Shown here in pieces: positions 26,011 to 33,936 of a stretch of DNA of 64,000 bases. Under the pieces are notes generated by a model, which was not told the DNA's origin, made no database searches, and saw only the letters and a list, made by a program, of their open reading frames with translations. A program made the position numbers and the translations under genes. This stretch comes from JBBQED01 sp038320345. Lineage in GTDB: Bacteria > Bacteroidota > Bacteroidia > AKYH767-A > OLB10. The stretch is taken from contig JBBQED010000004.1 of NCBI GenBank assembly GCA_038320345.1, forward strand, positions 124,001 to 188,000. The letters are read 5' to 3'. Positions within the stretch are counted from its first letter, which is position 1, and each line of letters opens with the position of its first letter.

Positions 26011-27243
26011 ATGAGATATTTACTGGTAGTATTTCTTTTATTTCTATCGCAGTTTGTAATTGCAAGCAAATTCGTAGTGGGAAATAATTTATCTTATCGC
26101 ACAATAAAATCTGCACTAACTGTCGCAATGGAGGGAGATACAATCATCGTTCAAGCCGGACATTACAGTGAAGGAAATATCATTATTGATAAAGCGGTAA
26201 CGATGATCGGAAAAGGATTTCCAGTACTTGATGGGGAGAAAAAATATGAAGTAGTATCAATTAAAGCTAGTTATGTTTGGCTTGAAGGATTTAGAGTAGA
26301 CCATTCCGGTTTTGCTACATTAGAAGATCCAGGTGGGATTAAAGTATATGACGCGCACAATGTTACGATAACAAATAATATTCTGGAGGATAATTTTTTC
26401 GGAATCTATCTTCAATATTGTAAAAGCTGTATCATCAGGAATAATTCGATAAGAGCTTATGGGACAGAAGAACAGCAAATTGGTAACGGTATTCACTGTT
26501 GGAAAAGTGATAGTTTACAAATAATTGGAAATACAGTTTCGGGTCATAGAGATGGAATCTATTTTGAGTTTGTTACCCACTCTGTGATTTGGAGAAATAT
26601 TTCCACGCAAAATATTCGCTATGGATTACACTTTATGTTTTCCAACGATGATTCTTATATTACGAATACTTTTAAAAATAATGGTGCAGGTGTGGCGGTA
26701 ATGTTTACCAAAAGAGTCAAAATGATCAATAATTGTTTTGAAGATAATTATGGTGATGCCTCATACGGGCTATTTTTAAAAGAAATCTCCGATAGTTATA
26801 TTCATGGTAATCGATTTCTCCGCAATACTTCGGGTATACATATGGAAGGTACTAGTCGCATCAAGATTGAAAAAAATATATTTGAAGCGAATGGCTGGGG
26901 AATGAAGATTCAAGCTAGTTGCATGGACAATGAAATAGTATCCAATAATTTTCTAGGAAACACTTTTGATATCAGTACTAATGGAACGCTCGTTCTCAAC
27001 ACTTTTAATGGCAATTATTGGGACAAATACGAAGGTTATGATCTTGACCATAATCATATTGGAGATGTTCCATATCATCCATTAAGCCTCTTCTCTGTAA
27101 TTGTGGAAAACAATCCTCCTGCCATGTTACTCTTCAGAAGTTTCATGGTGACCTTATTGGATAAATCTGAAAAAATGATTCCAAGCCTAACACCAGATAA
27201 TTTCATTGACAATGCTCCATTATCTCAATCCCTACCGTTATGA
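26011..27243 (+). CDS. nosD: NosD, periplasmic beta-helix maturation protein
   Basis: 410 residues: a signal peptide (about 1-18), then right-handed parallel beta-helix repeats (about 60-340) with many N-N-x-hydrophobic turns such as VTITNNILEDNFFGIYLQY, and NosD-type WDKYEGYDLDHNHIGDVPYHP near 350. NosD works with NosF and NosY to supply the sulfide or otherwise mature the CuZ cluster. Its last codons overlap the nosF start (ATGA). Confidence 0.93.
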   Translation: MRYLLVVFLLFLSQFVIASKFVVGNNLSYRTIKSALTVAMEGDTIIVQAGHYSEGNIIIDKAVTMIGKGFPVLDGEKKYEVVSIKASYVWLEGFRVDHSGFATLEDPGGIKVYDAHNVTITNNILEDNFFGIYLQYCKSCIIRNNSIRAYGTEEQQIGNGIHCWKSDSLQIIGNTVSGHRDGIYFEFVTHSVIWRNISTQNIRYGLHFMFSNDDSYITNTFKNNGAGVAVMFTKRVKMINNCFEDNYGDASYGLFLKEISDSYIHGNRFLRNTSGIHMEGTSRIKIEKNIFEANGWGMKIQASCMDNEIVSNNFLGNTFDISTNGTLVLNTFNGNYWDKYEGYDLDHNHIGDVPYHPLSLFSVIVENNPPAMLLFRSFMVTLLDKSEKMIPSLTPDNFIDNAPLSQSLPL

Positions 27244-27950
27244 TTGAGATCAGTCATCTATCAAAATTCTTTGGGAAATTAAAGGTACTTAAAGATGTAA
27301 ACCTCAGTTTAAAAAACGGTGAATGCATTGCACTGATAGGTCCTAACGGTTGCGGGAAGACTACAATCATCAAAAGCATACTGGGAATGGTCCTTCCATC
27401 ATCGGGTACAATAACGTTCAATAATAAGAATATTGCGAATGACTTTACATACCGATCACAAATAGGCTATATGCCTCAAATTGGTAGATATCCTGATAAT
27501 ATGAATGTGGGTCAGATTATCGAAATGATGAAAAATATCCGACAATCAGAAGCTGAGACTGATGAGGAAGTGTTAGAAGAATTTAAATTAAAGGCGTTAT
27601 ACAGCAAACGAATGCGAACACTTTCTGGAGGAACTACTCAAAAAGTAAGTGCCACATTAGCCTTTCTATTCAACCCGAAGGTGTTGATCCTTGATGAACC
27701 TACAGCAGGTTTAGATCCACTTGCTGCTGAAATACTAAAAGAGAAAATAATCTCTGAAAAGAAAAAAGGCAAATTAGTAATCATCACTTCTCATCTCCTC
27801 AGTGAACTTGATGACTTGGTAACAGAATTGGTATTTATGCAGGACGGAGAAGTAGCATTTCACAAGACAATTGAGGAATTGAAAAATAATACCGGTGAAG
27901 AAAAAATTTCGAAAGCCATAACTAGTATTTTAAAAGGCCAAACGAAATGA
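27240..27950 (+). CDS. nosF: NosF, ABC transporter ATP-binding protein
   Basis: 236 residues with Walker A GPNGCGKTT, the Q-loop region MPQIGRYPDN, signature LSGGTTQKVS, Walker B VLILDEPTAGLDP and switch His in ITSHLL. It energises the NosDFY complex needed for NosZ maturation. ATGA overlaps link it to nosD before it and nosY after it. Confidence 0.95.
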   Translation: MIEISHLSKFFGKLKVLKDVNLSLKNGECIALIGPNGCGKTTIIKSILGMVLPSSGTITFNNKNIANDFTYRSQIGYMPQIGRYPDNMNVGQIIEMMKNIRQSEAETDEEVLEEFKLKALYSKRMRTLSGGTTQKVSATLAFLFNPKVLILDEPTAGLDPLAAEILKEKIISEKKKGKLVIITSHLLSELDDLVTELVFMQDGEVAFHKTIEELKNNTGEEKISKAITSILKGQTK

Positions 27951-28714
27951 AACAGATTACAAAGTATATTTTTCTGGACATTCTCAAAAATAGAATTGTT
28001 CTATTCTATACGCTAATATTAGCGATTTTATCATGGAGTGCGTTTAGCTTAGAAGACAATAACACGAAAGGTCTTCTTACGCTGCTAAACGTCATATTGC
28101 TTACAGTTCCTTTAGTGTCTGTGATATTTTCTACGATTTACCTATATAACAGTAATGAATTTATTGAACTGCTTTTAAGTCAACCTATAAGAAGATCGAA
28201 AATCTGGATTAGTTTATATTTTGGACTAACTCTCTCCTTAACATTTTCATTTCTCCTTGGTGCTGGAATTCCAATTTTGATCTATTCTACTACTGATGTT
28301 GGACTCATGATGTTAGTGGTAGGAATTTTAATTACTTCTATATTTACTTCGATCGCATTTTTGAGTTCCGTGTTTAGCAGAGATAAAGCAAAAGGGATTG
28401 GCATATCAATCATGTTATGGCTCTTCTTTGCCTTGCTTTTTGATGGACTAATTCTATTTCTCTTGTTTCAATTTGCGGATTACCCCATAGAAAAAATGAT
28501 GGTTGGAATCACCGCTCTTAATCCAATTGATTTATCCAGAATTTTAATCCTGTTGCATTTAGATGTCTCTGCAATGATGGGTTATACCGGAGCCATCTTT
28601 AAAGATTTTTTTGGAACACAATTGGGATTAATCATTGCATTTTTTACACTTATAATCTGGGTAACAGTACCCTATTACATCTCACTTCGTAAATTCAAAA
28701 AGAAGGATTTGTAA
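27947..28714 (+). CDS. nosY: NosY, ABC transporter permease
   Basis: 255 residues with about six membrane helices and the NosY/ABC-2 features: N-terminal KYIFLDILKNRIVLFYT, and ELLLSQPIRRSKIWIS after the second helix. With NosF and NosD it forms the maturation transporter. The four-base overlap with nosF implies coupled translation. Confidence 0.93.
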   Translation: MKQITKYIFLDILKNRIVLFYTLILAILSWSAFSLEDNNTKGLLTLLNVILLTVPLVSVIFSTIYLYNSNEFIELLLSQPIRRSKIWISLYFGLTLSLTFSFLLGAGIPILIYSTTDVGLMMLVVGILITSIFTSIAFLSSVFSRDKAKGIGISIMLWLFFALLFDGLILFLLFQFADYPIEKMMVGITALNPIDLSRILILLHLDVSAMMGYTGAIFKDFFGTQLGLIIAFFTLIIWVTVPYYISLRKFKKKDL

Positions 28715-28757
28715 ATGTTTAGTTTTTAATCGATAATAATGACCAATAATTGATTCC

Positions 28758-29135
28758 ATGAAAAGAGATATTAGTAACCGCAAAGATATTGAACTCATGG
28801 TCAATACATTTTATACTAAAGTAAAAAAGGATCCCACTATCAGTAAATATTTTACGACAGTAATTCAAGTAAACTGGGAAAAACATTTGCCTGTGATGTA
28901 TAAATTCTGGGAAAACATTGTTTTTTCTACAGGTGAATACGAAGGAAATCCAATGAAAAAACATGTTGCTATACATGAGAAAAGCCCCTTATCGATGAAT
29001 GATTTTCAACAATGGACATTGCTTTTTAATGAGACCGTTGACGAATTATTTGTTGGTGAAAAGGCTGAATTAATTAAACAACGTGCCATGAGCATAGCAA
29101 CAGTAATTCAAGTAAATATATTCAGCTTAAAATAG
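28758..29135 (+). CDS. group III truncated haemoglobin
   Basis: 125 residues matching group III truncated globins: FYTKVKKDPTISKYF at the start, the VNWEKHLPVMYKFWENIVF segment, and KHVAIHEKSPL with the proximal His region. These haem proteins are thought to bind or detoxify NO and other small ligands. It follows nosY by 43 bp with no terminator between, so it likely belongs to the same transcript and may protect NosZ or the cell from NO. Confidence 0.92.
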   Translation: MKRDISNRKDIELMVNTFYTKVKKDPTISKYFTTVIQVNWEKHLPVMYKFWENIVFSTGEYEGNPMKKHVAIHEKSPLSMNDFQQWTLLFNETVDELFVGEKAELIKQRAMSIATVIQVNIFSLK

Positions 29136-29148
29136 TACTATGCTAAAT

Positions 29149-29769
29149 TCAATTCCAATTTTTTAATAAGTTTAAAAAGTCATCTTGGATTGCATTTGTC
29201 TTATCCCTTGTGTACCACAAATGAAGGATTTCATGAAATTTATCTTTGGAAATTTCCGGTTGCAACCCTTTGAGATCACGTACTAATTTACTAATCTTTT
29301 CAGGTCGCAGACCCCATAATCCTACTTCAATTCCCGATTGTGCATCGAATACGATCAACTTCGGTATTGCCCTTGCATCATTGGTCAGATAGCGGTTCAT
29401 AATTACAGGATTCTCATCTCTCAGGATAATTCTTAAGTTGATCTTATCTGATTGTCCAGCGATTCCTGCAATAACTGGAATGCATTGTGCACCGTCACCA
29501 CACCAAGTTTCAGTTAACAACACCCATATCAAGTCTCTCGTAATATGCTGTATCTCCAATAATAACTGTGGGTTAAGCGTTAAGTGCTTATTTAAACGCT
29601 TTAGTCGTTGCGCATTTATTTTTGTAGCTTCAATGTGTAGAATAGATTTTTCTCCAGTAATACTACCGGACTCTGCCAAATGCATAGCCAATTCCAGATA
29701 CTCTTTATATGAATAACAAATTACGTCTTCCAGAATTCCCAATTTACACCCCCTACTATCTAGATTCAT
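29149..29769 (-). CDS. thioredoxin family protein with altered active site
   Basis: 206 residues. The thioredoxin-like fold covers about 40-190, with WVLLTETWCGDGAQC at the usual active-site position. The second Cys of CxxC is Gly (CGDG), and another Cys follows at residue 96. A cis-Pro-type element is present in ARAIPKLIVFD. This resembles a Bacteroidota thioredoxin-like family with WCGD. It may be a reductase using Cys90 and Cys96, or a single-Cys enzyme. Start choice is uncertain for the first 15-20 residues. Confidence 0.75.
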   Translation of the reverse strand: MNLDSRGCKLGILEDVICYSYKEYLELAMHLAESGSITGEKSILHIEATKINAQRLKRLNKHLTLNPQLLLEIQHITRDLIWVLLTETWCGDGAQCIPVIAGIAGQSDKINLRIILRDENPVIMNRYLTNDARAIPKLIVFDAQSGIEVGLWGLRPEKISKLVRDLKGLQPEISKDKFHEILHLWYTRDKTNAIQDDFLNLLKNWN

Positions 29770-29830
29770 CTTTTATATTACGTGATAATTTACTTTCAGA
29801 TTACCAGCTTCATACTTGAACTTTAATAAG

Positions 29831-29858
29831 AGAGGGTCATTCGCGTGAATGACCCTCT
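29831..29858 (-). terminator. hairpin after the fasciclin gene
   Basis: A perfect 12-bp stem, AGAGGGTCATTC with GAATGACCCTCT, around GCGT, 25 bp after the fasciclin stop on minus. The T-tract on minus is weak. Confidence 0.7.
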
Positions 29859-29883
29859 GCAATTAATACGAGAATTCGTGAAT

Positions 29884-30444
29884 CTATTGAGCAGGTGGCA
29901 AGAGCACTTCGTCAATAACATGAATGATTCCATTTGAAGTAGGAATAGAAGCAATGATATGTGTTTTACCATTGATAACGGGCTTACCATCTACTATTGA
30001 AATCTTAATATTACTTCCATTCACTTCTCCAAGTGATTGTCCGTCGATGAAAGACTCCGCTTTATAAACACCAACTGCAACATGGTATTGCAAAATATCA
30101 ATTAAAGTTTCTTTCTTTTCAGGCTTTAATAATCCCTCTAACGTTCCTGCCGGGAGCTTATCGAAAGCAGCATTTGTCGGTGCGAAAACAGTGAAAGGAC
30201 CTGCATTACTGAGTGCATCTACTAATTCAGCAGCTTTAAGGGCAGCTACTAATGTGGTATGATCTTTACTACCCACAGCAACTTGAACAATATTTGGACT
30301 CGACACATCATCTTTTACAGCAGATTGCCCTGATACTACATTTTCGGATTCGATAGGAGCATCGGTAGATTCAGATTCAGGTGTTGAATTGCATCCTGCA
30401 ATAAAAACTGCAGCAACAAAAATATACTTGAAAGTTGGTTTCAT
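29884..30444 (-). CDS. fasciclin domain lipoprotein
   Basis: 186 residues: lipoprotein signal with Cys18 (FIAGC), a Ser/Glu/Asp-rich linker to about 45, then one fasciclin (FAS1) domain. The domain shows the H1 motif GPFTVFAPTNAAFDKLP and the H2-like YHVAVG, ending NGIIHVIDEVLLPPAQ. FAS1 domains mediate adhesion or bind small molecules. It is the last gene of the Crp-linked minus-strand block and has its own palindromic operator 51 bp upstream. Confidence 0.93.
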   Translation of the reverse strand: MKPTFKYIFVAAVFIAGCNSTPESESTDAPIESENVVSGQSAVKDDVSSPNIVQVAVGSKDHTTLVAALKAAELVDALSNAGPFTVFAPTNAAFDKLPAGTLEGLLKPEKKETLIDILQYHVAVGVYKAESFIDGQSLGEVNGSNIKISIVDGKPVINGKTHIIASIPTSNGIIHVIDEVLLPPAQ

Positions 30445-30466
30445 GATCTTCGGTTTTTTAGGTTAC

Positions 30467-30574
30467 TCAAAGGAAGAAAATTAACACAATATTCGTTATG
30501 ACCATAGTCATAATAGATCCAACAAAAAACATGATATACCACAGCTTATTAAATTTGAAATTCCAATCCTTCAT
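30467..30574 (-). CDS. possible 35-aa single-span membrane peptide
   Basis: ATG at 30572-30574, stop TGA at 30467-30469. The product starts MKDWNFKFNKLWYIMFF and continues with a hydrophobic helix ending NIVLIFFL, a typical positive-then-helix layout for a small membrane protein. It lies 31 bp after the membrane protein gene and 22 bp before the fasciclin gene, all on minus. Against it, the fasciclin operator palindrome lies inside the frame. Confidence 0.4.
   Translation of the reverse strand: MKDWNFKFNKLWYIMFFVGSIMTMVITNIVLIFFL
30496..30513. promoter_or_regulatory. Crp/Fnr-type operator upstream of the fasciclin gene
   Basis: TTATGAC-CATA-GTCATAA has perfect 7-bp arms with a 4-bp centre, 51 bp before the fasciclin start. 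Its half-site TTATGA(C/T) matches the nos operator at 22345 and the spacing is nearly the same. Confidence 0.65.
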
Positions 30575-30605
30575 TATTAGCTTTTGCTCGAAAAATAAGA
30601 TCTTT

Positions 30606-31823
30606 CTAAAAAACTTTTTTAGAAAGCTGCGCTTTAACTATTAAAATAATCGAAAACAAAATTAACAAAGCAATACAGAAAAGCACTGTATTAATGAAGG
30701 GTACAGGCAGATAACTAAATGCGGCAACTCCCTGAATTGCCAGTACAAACTCATTAAGAAAAACACCAATCATAAATAATATTACCCCAATATCACTTGT
30801 TTTATTTCTTTGGATAAGATTAGAAAAACGAAGGAAGCCAATTAAAAAAACTGATATCACGGCTAATAATACAAGATGTAAATAGGCAATTACTACAGGA
30901 CGGAATCCGAAAGCCAGATTACTCACTACTGGAACTGTTGAGCCTAACTGAAGCATTAATTTAATTAAAAAAGCAATACCAACGAATAATAATACTCGCT
31001 TTGAAAGAGCATCAGTATCAGCAAAAAATAATAATTGCTTCCTGATTGTTTTAAAAAGGAAATATCCACCAATCGTTTGCATAAAAGCTGCAATTACAAC
31101 CATTACATAAAGCCAGGATGGCAAATCAGCCCATAACGTCGACAAGAAATATGCAGGGATCAGGGCATAGAAGAAAAAATCAAAAACTCTTTTATCATGT
31201 TTCAATGATGGATTTTTAAATTGAAAGAGCGAATACAATAATCCTATTATTGTAAAAATAAAAAAACCATTATATTGAAAGTGTAGATAAAAATAGACCG
31301 ATGCTAAATACCAACTTTCATTAAAATGCTTTGTTACCATCATAAAAGCCAGGTAAAAAGTTCCTATAGAGGACAGAATGCCAAACCAAATTGCTGATTT
31401 AAACCAAGCTTTTACAGGATTCTTCTTGGGTAGCTTTTCGAGATCATTTAAAAAATAGTAAGCAAATATGCCCATAATAACCACTGAAAGTGTAGAAAAA
31501 ATAATGGAAACAACACCATAACCTTGCACTGCAAAAGAGATCAATATTCCATAAGAACAAATCAAGTTTGAAATTATAATTCTATTATAAGACACTACAC
31601 TCTTCGTCACCCCAATTAAAAGTAAGTATCTAATCATTAATACAAATAAAGTATTTGTAATCCAGCCTGCAAATGCAAAATGGCTGTGCGCATGGAGGAT
31701 ATTATGCTGATCAAAAAACGGGAATTCAAAACCAATCTTATAACGCATCAAGACTCCTAACGATGCCACTAAGAGCAAATTGAAAAGAGAAAATCTTAAC
31801 CAGAATTTAAAATCAAAATCCAT
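30606..31823 (-). CDS. polytopic His-rich membrane protein, haem-copper oxidase subunit I-like
   Basis: 405 residues from the ATG at 31821-31823, one base after the crp stop. There are about twelve membrane spans. Histidines sit where haem or copper ligands would in oxidase or NO reductase subunit I: His40, His44, His46 and His48 in QHNILHAHSHFAFAGW, His181 in YFYLHFQYNGFF, and His316 in IAYLHLVLL. I recall similar uncharacterised Bacteroidota proteins but not a named function. It may bind haem and sense or reduce NO or oxygen; a plain transporter is not excluded. Coupled to the regulator gene. Confidence 0.65.
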   Translation of the reverse strand: MDFDFKFWLRFSLFNLLLVASLGVLMRYKIGFEFPFFDQHNILHAHSHFAFAGWITNTLFVLMIRYLLLIGVTKSVVSYNRIIISNLICSYGILISFAVQGYGVVSIIFSTLSVVIMGIFAYYFLNDLEKLPKKNPVKAWFKSAIWFGILSSIGTFYLAFMMVTKHFNESWYLASVYFYLHFQYNGFFIFTIIGLLYSLFQFKNPSLKHDKRVFDFFFYALIPAYFLSTLWADLPSWLYVMVVIAAFMQTIGGYFLFKTIRKQLLFFADTDALSKRVLLFVGIAFLIKLMLQLGSTVPVVSNLAFGFRPVVIAYLHLVLLAVISVFLIGFLRFSNLIQRNKTSDIGVILFMIGVFLNEFVLAIQGVAAFSYLPVPFINTVLFCIALLILFSIILIVKAQLSKKVF

Positions 31824-31824
31824 T

Positions 31825-32418
31825 TTAGAAGATAAGTTTCCGCTCAATGATATCAACGGAGTTAGATGTTTTCATTTTCGACAATGTACGGATCACTGTT
31901 TCTACTCTCAATCCGGTATAGTTGGCTATTTCTTGCCGTGTATAAGGAATTACTATTTTCTCATTTTCCATATTTAATCGCTTTTTGTAGGACTTTAGAA
32001 ATGCGAGTATTCTCAATTCAGGAGAGTTATTTACCATTTCCTTTGCTGCTAAAGCTTTATCATAAATACGTTGTGCGAATAGGGTATTAAATTTAAGATG
32101 CAAGCCTGGATACTCGTCAAGGATCTTCAAAAATTTATCCTTAGATATTTTTAAAATTATTGAATCACAAGTAGCAACTGCGGATGCAGGGTAAGGTTTG
32201 TTAATGAAAAGTGGAGGTTCCCCAAAACTACAGCCTTCCTGAAAATCCCATTGCGTAAACTCCTTTGCTGCTGCATTTACATTGAACATTCTTACAGATC
32301 CTTCTTCAATCTGATGATAAAAACGAGCTTCATCGCCATCATGAAAAATGAACTCCCCTTTTTTGTATTTTTTTGCAATGCCACCCCAAGTAAAGAGAAT
32401 ATCAGAATTGATGAACAT
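31825..32418 (-). CDS. Crp/Fnr family transcriptional regulator
   Basis: 197 residues: cyclic-nucleotide-binding-like barrel (about 18-115, KYKKGEFIFHDGDEARF then GCSFGEPPLF) and a C-terminal winged helix (about 150-195) with recognition helix TGLRVETVIRTLSKM. There is no N-terminal Cys cluster of the Fnr type, so it likely senses by haem or another ligand, as Dnr-type NO sensors do. The E-x-V-x-R pattern fits TGA-type half-sites such as those before nosZ and the fasciclin gene. First gene of its operon. Confidence 0.9.
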   Translation of the reverse strand: MFINSDILFTWGGIAKKYKKGEFIFHDGDEARFYHQIEEGSVRMFNVNAAAKEFTQWDFQEGCSFGEPPLFINKPYPASAVATCDSIILKISKDKFLKILDEYPGLHLKFNTLFAQRIYDKALAAKEMVNNSPELRILAFLKSYKKRLNMENEKIVIPYTRQEIANYTGLRVETVIRTLSKMKTSNSVDIIERKLIF

Positions 32419-32952
32419 AACTTAAATTTAACTGGTTAATTAATACTTCGAAAGTCGTACAAATATGCAATCTGAATTTTCTGTTTCTTTCGAATACTTT
32501 AAACCCTAATTCTGTTGATTAAAATTTATTTCATCGTCAATCTTAGATTTTTCTCTGATCTGAAATTTAGAACTCGTTTAATTCTCTTGCATCTTCGGGG
32601 ATAGGTAAATAATTACCTTTAATGCATTTTTACTGAATATGCTAAAAACAATATCAAAATCCGATCTTCTAAAGCAAAGCTATATAACTAATCAAATACT
32701 CCTAATTACTTTAATGATCCCTTCACATGATCTATATCATTGTAATTTTGGTTGTGCAAGATTTCAAATTCCTTCAGGTGATGTTAAACCCCTAAGTAAC
32801 TCAAGCTGACCATGGTTATAATCCTACTAGATTTCATGTACTAGAAGTTTGATTTGCACCCTATTAAACTACACCTTACAAATCAGTATCTTTGAAGAAA
32901 AATAACGTCTTTCTTTTTAATTTAAATTCAAGTTATCAAAACTGCATCCCCT
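32419..32952. promoter_or_regulatory. 534-bp divergent regulatory region
   Basis: Between crp (minus) and the DUF3109 gene (plus). It holds ATGAT-CTAT-ATCAT at 32727-32740, a weaker Fnr-like palindrome with 5-bp arms, and AGGTAA-ATAA-TTACCT at 32603-32618. A 56-codon frame at 32639-32809 has no recognisable feature. The Fnr-like site is about 300 bp from the crp start and 210 bp from the other, so which gene it serves is unclear. Confidence 0.45.
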
Positions 32953-33534
32953 GTGATTTCAATTGGCAATACTCTTGTTTCTTCAGAAGTACTGGAAGAA
33001 CATTTTGTTTGTGATCTAGCAAAATGCAAAGGAGAATGTTGTATTGCCGGTGACTCTGGCGCTCCTCTCGAAGATTCCGAGCTAAAGGAAATAGAAACCT
33101 ATTATCCTGAGGTGAAAGCTATGTTACAACCAGAGGCTATTGCATCTATAGAAAAACTTGGGGTATATCTAAAAGACTCCGACAACGACTGGGTAACACC
33201 ACTTGTTAATGGAAACAGGGAATGTGTTTATACCATATTTGAAAATGGTATTGCGAAATGTTCTTTTGAAAAAGCATATTTTGAAGGACGGATTCCTTTT
33301 CGAAAACCCGTTTCATGCCATTTGTATCCTGTAAGAATTACAAAGTATAAAGATTTTGATGCTGTTAATTATGATCGATGGGAAGTGTGTGCACCTGCTT
33401 GTACGCTTGGCAAAAGCTTAAAAGTTCCAGTATATAAATTTTTAAAAGATTCCTTAATCCGAAAGTACGGCGATGATTGGTATCAACAGTTGGTAATTGC
33501 GGCTGATTTATTGAAAGAATCTAAGGAAAAGTAG
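32953..33534 (+). CDS. DUF3109 family cysteine-rich protein
   Basis: 193 residues from a GTG at 32953; there is no ATG in this frame before it, and the family usually begins (M)I.I.DTLVS, which fits. Conserved cysteines include FVCDLAKCKGECC near the N-terminus, ECVY, KCSFE, SCHLYPVR and CAPACTLG, a pattern like the YkgJ zinc/iron-sulfur cluster family. Function unknown, probably metal-binding and cytoplasmic. Confidence 0.85.
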   Translation: MISIGNTLVSSEVLEEHFVCDLAKCKGECCIAGDSGAPLEDSELKEIETYYPEVKAMLQPEAIASIEKLGVYLKDSDNDWVTPLVNGNRECVYTIFENGIAKCSFEKAYFEGRIPFRKPVSCHLYPVRITKYKDFDAVNYDRWEVCAPACTLGKSLKVPVYKFLKDSLIRKYGDDWYQQLVIAADLLKESKEK

Positions 33535-33936
33535 GAATTAGCAAGCGATAAACAGGAGTCCATTTGATATTTCAAAGCCTTAAATTCAACAAAAACAGGC
33601 TCTTAACGATCAAATATCACCATCATTCGTCACTGAATTCTAAATGATAATATTCAATAATTATTGATTATCAATACTTTAAGTTTTCAGAAATTGCTAT
33701 TCACCAATTTTTCTATGGAAACTAGCTTGTCCGTTTTATCTTGCTAGCGATAAGAAAAGTCTGGAATTTCAACAGATAATATTCTAAATTGCAACTTAAA
33801 TCTATTCTGGGATTTAAGGCATATCATAAATTATCTTCAAGCCGAATATATACGCGGCTGATGAATAATTTATATTGCTTATTAATTAAATAGAAATATT
33901 GAACCAAATACCTAACAAAATCCACAATTCAACGTC
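33535..33936. other. 402-bp non-coding leader of the giant exoprotein gene
   Basis: AT-rich, no convincing frame, and no strong hairpin. It presumably holds the promoter of the 2568-aa gene; TATATTGC near 33870 loosely resembles the Bacteroidota -7 element TAnnTTTG. Confidence 0.4.

Noticed and set aside
32639..32809. 56-codon plus-strand frame between crp and the DUF3109 gene
   Set aside because: No signal, membrane helix or family resemblance, and it contains the Fnr-like palindrome; likely chance.
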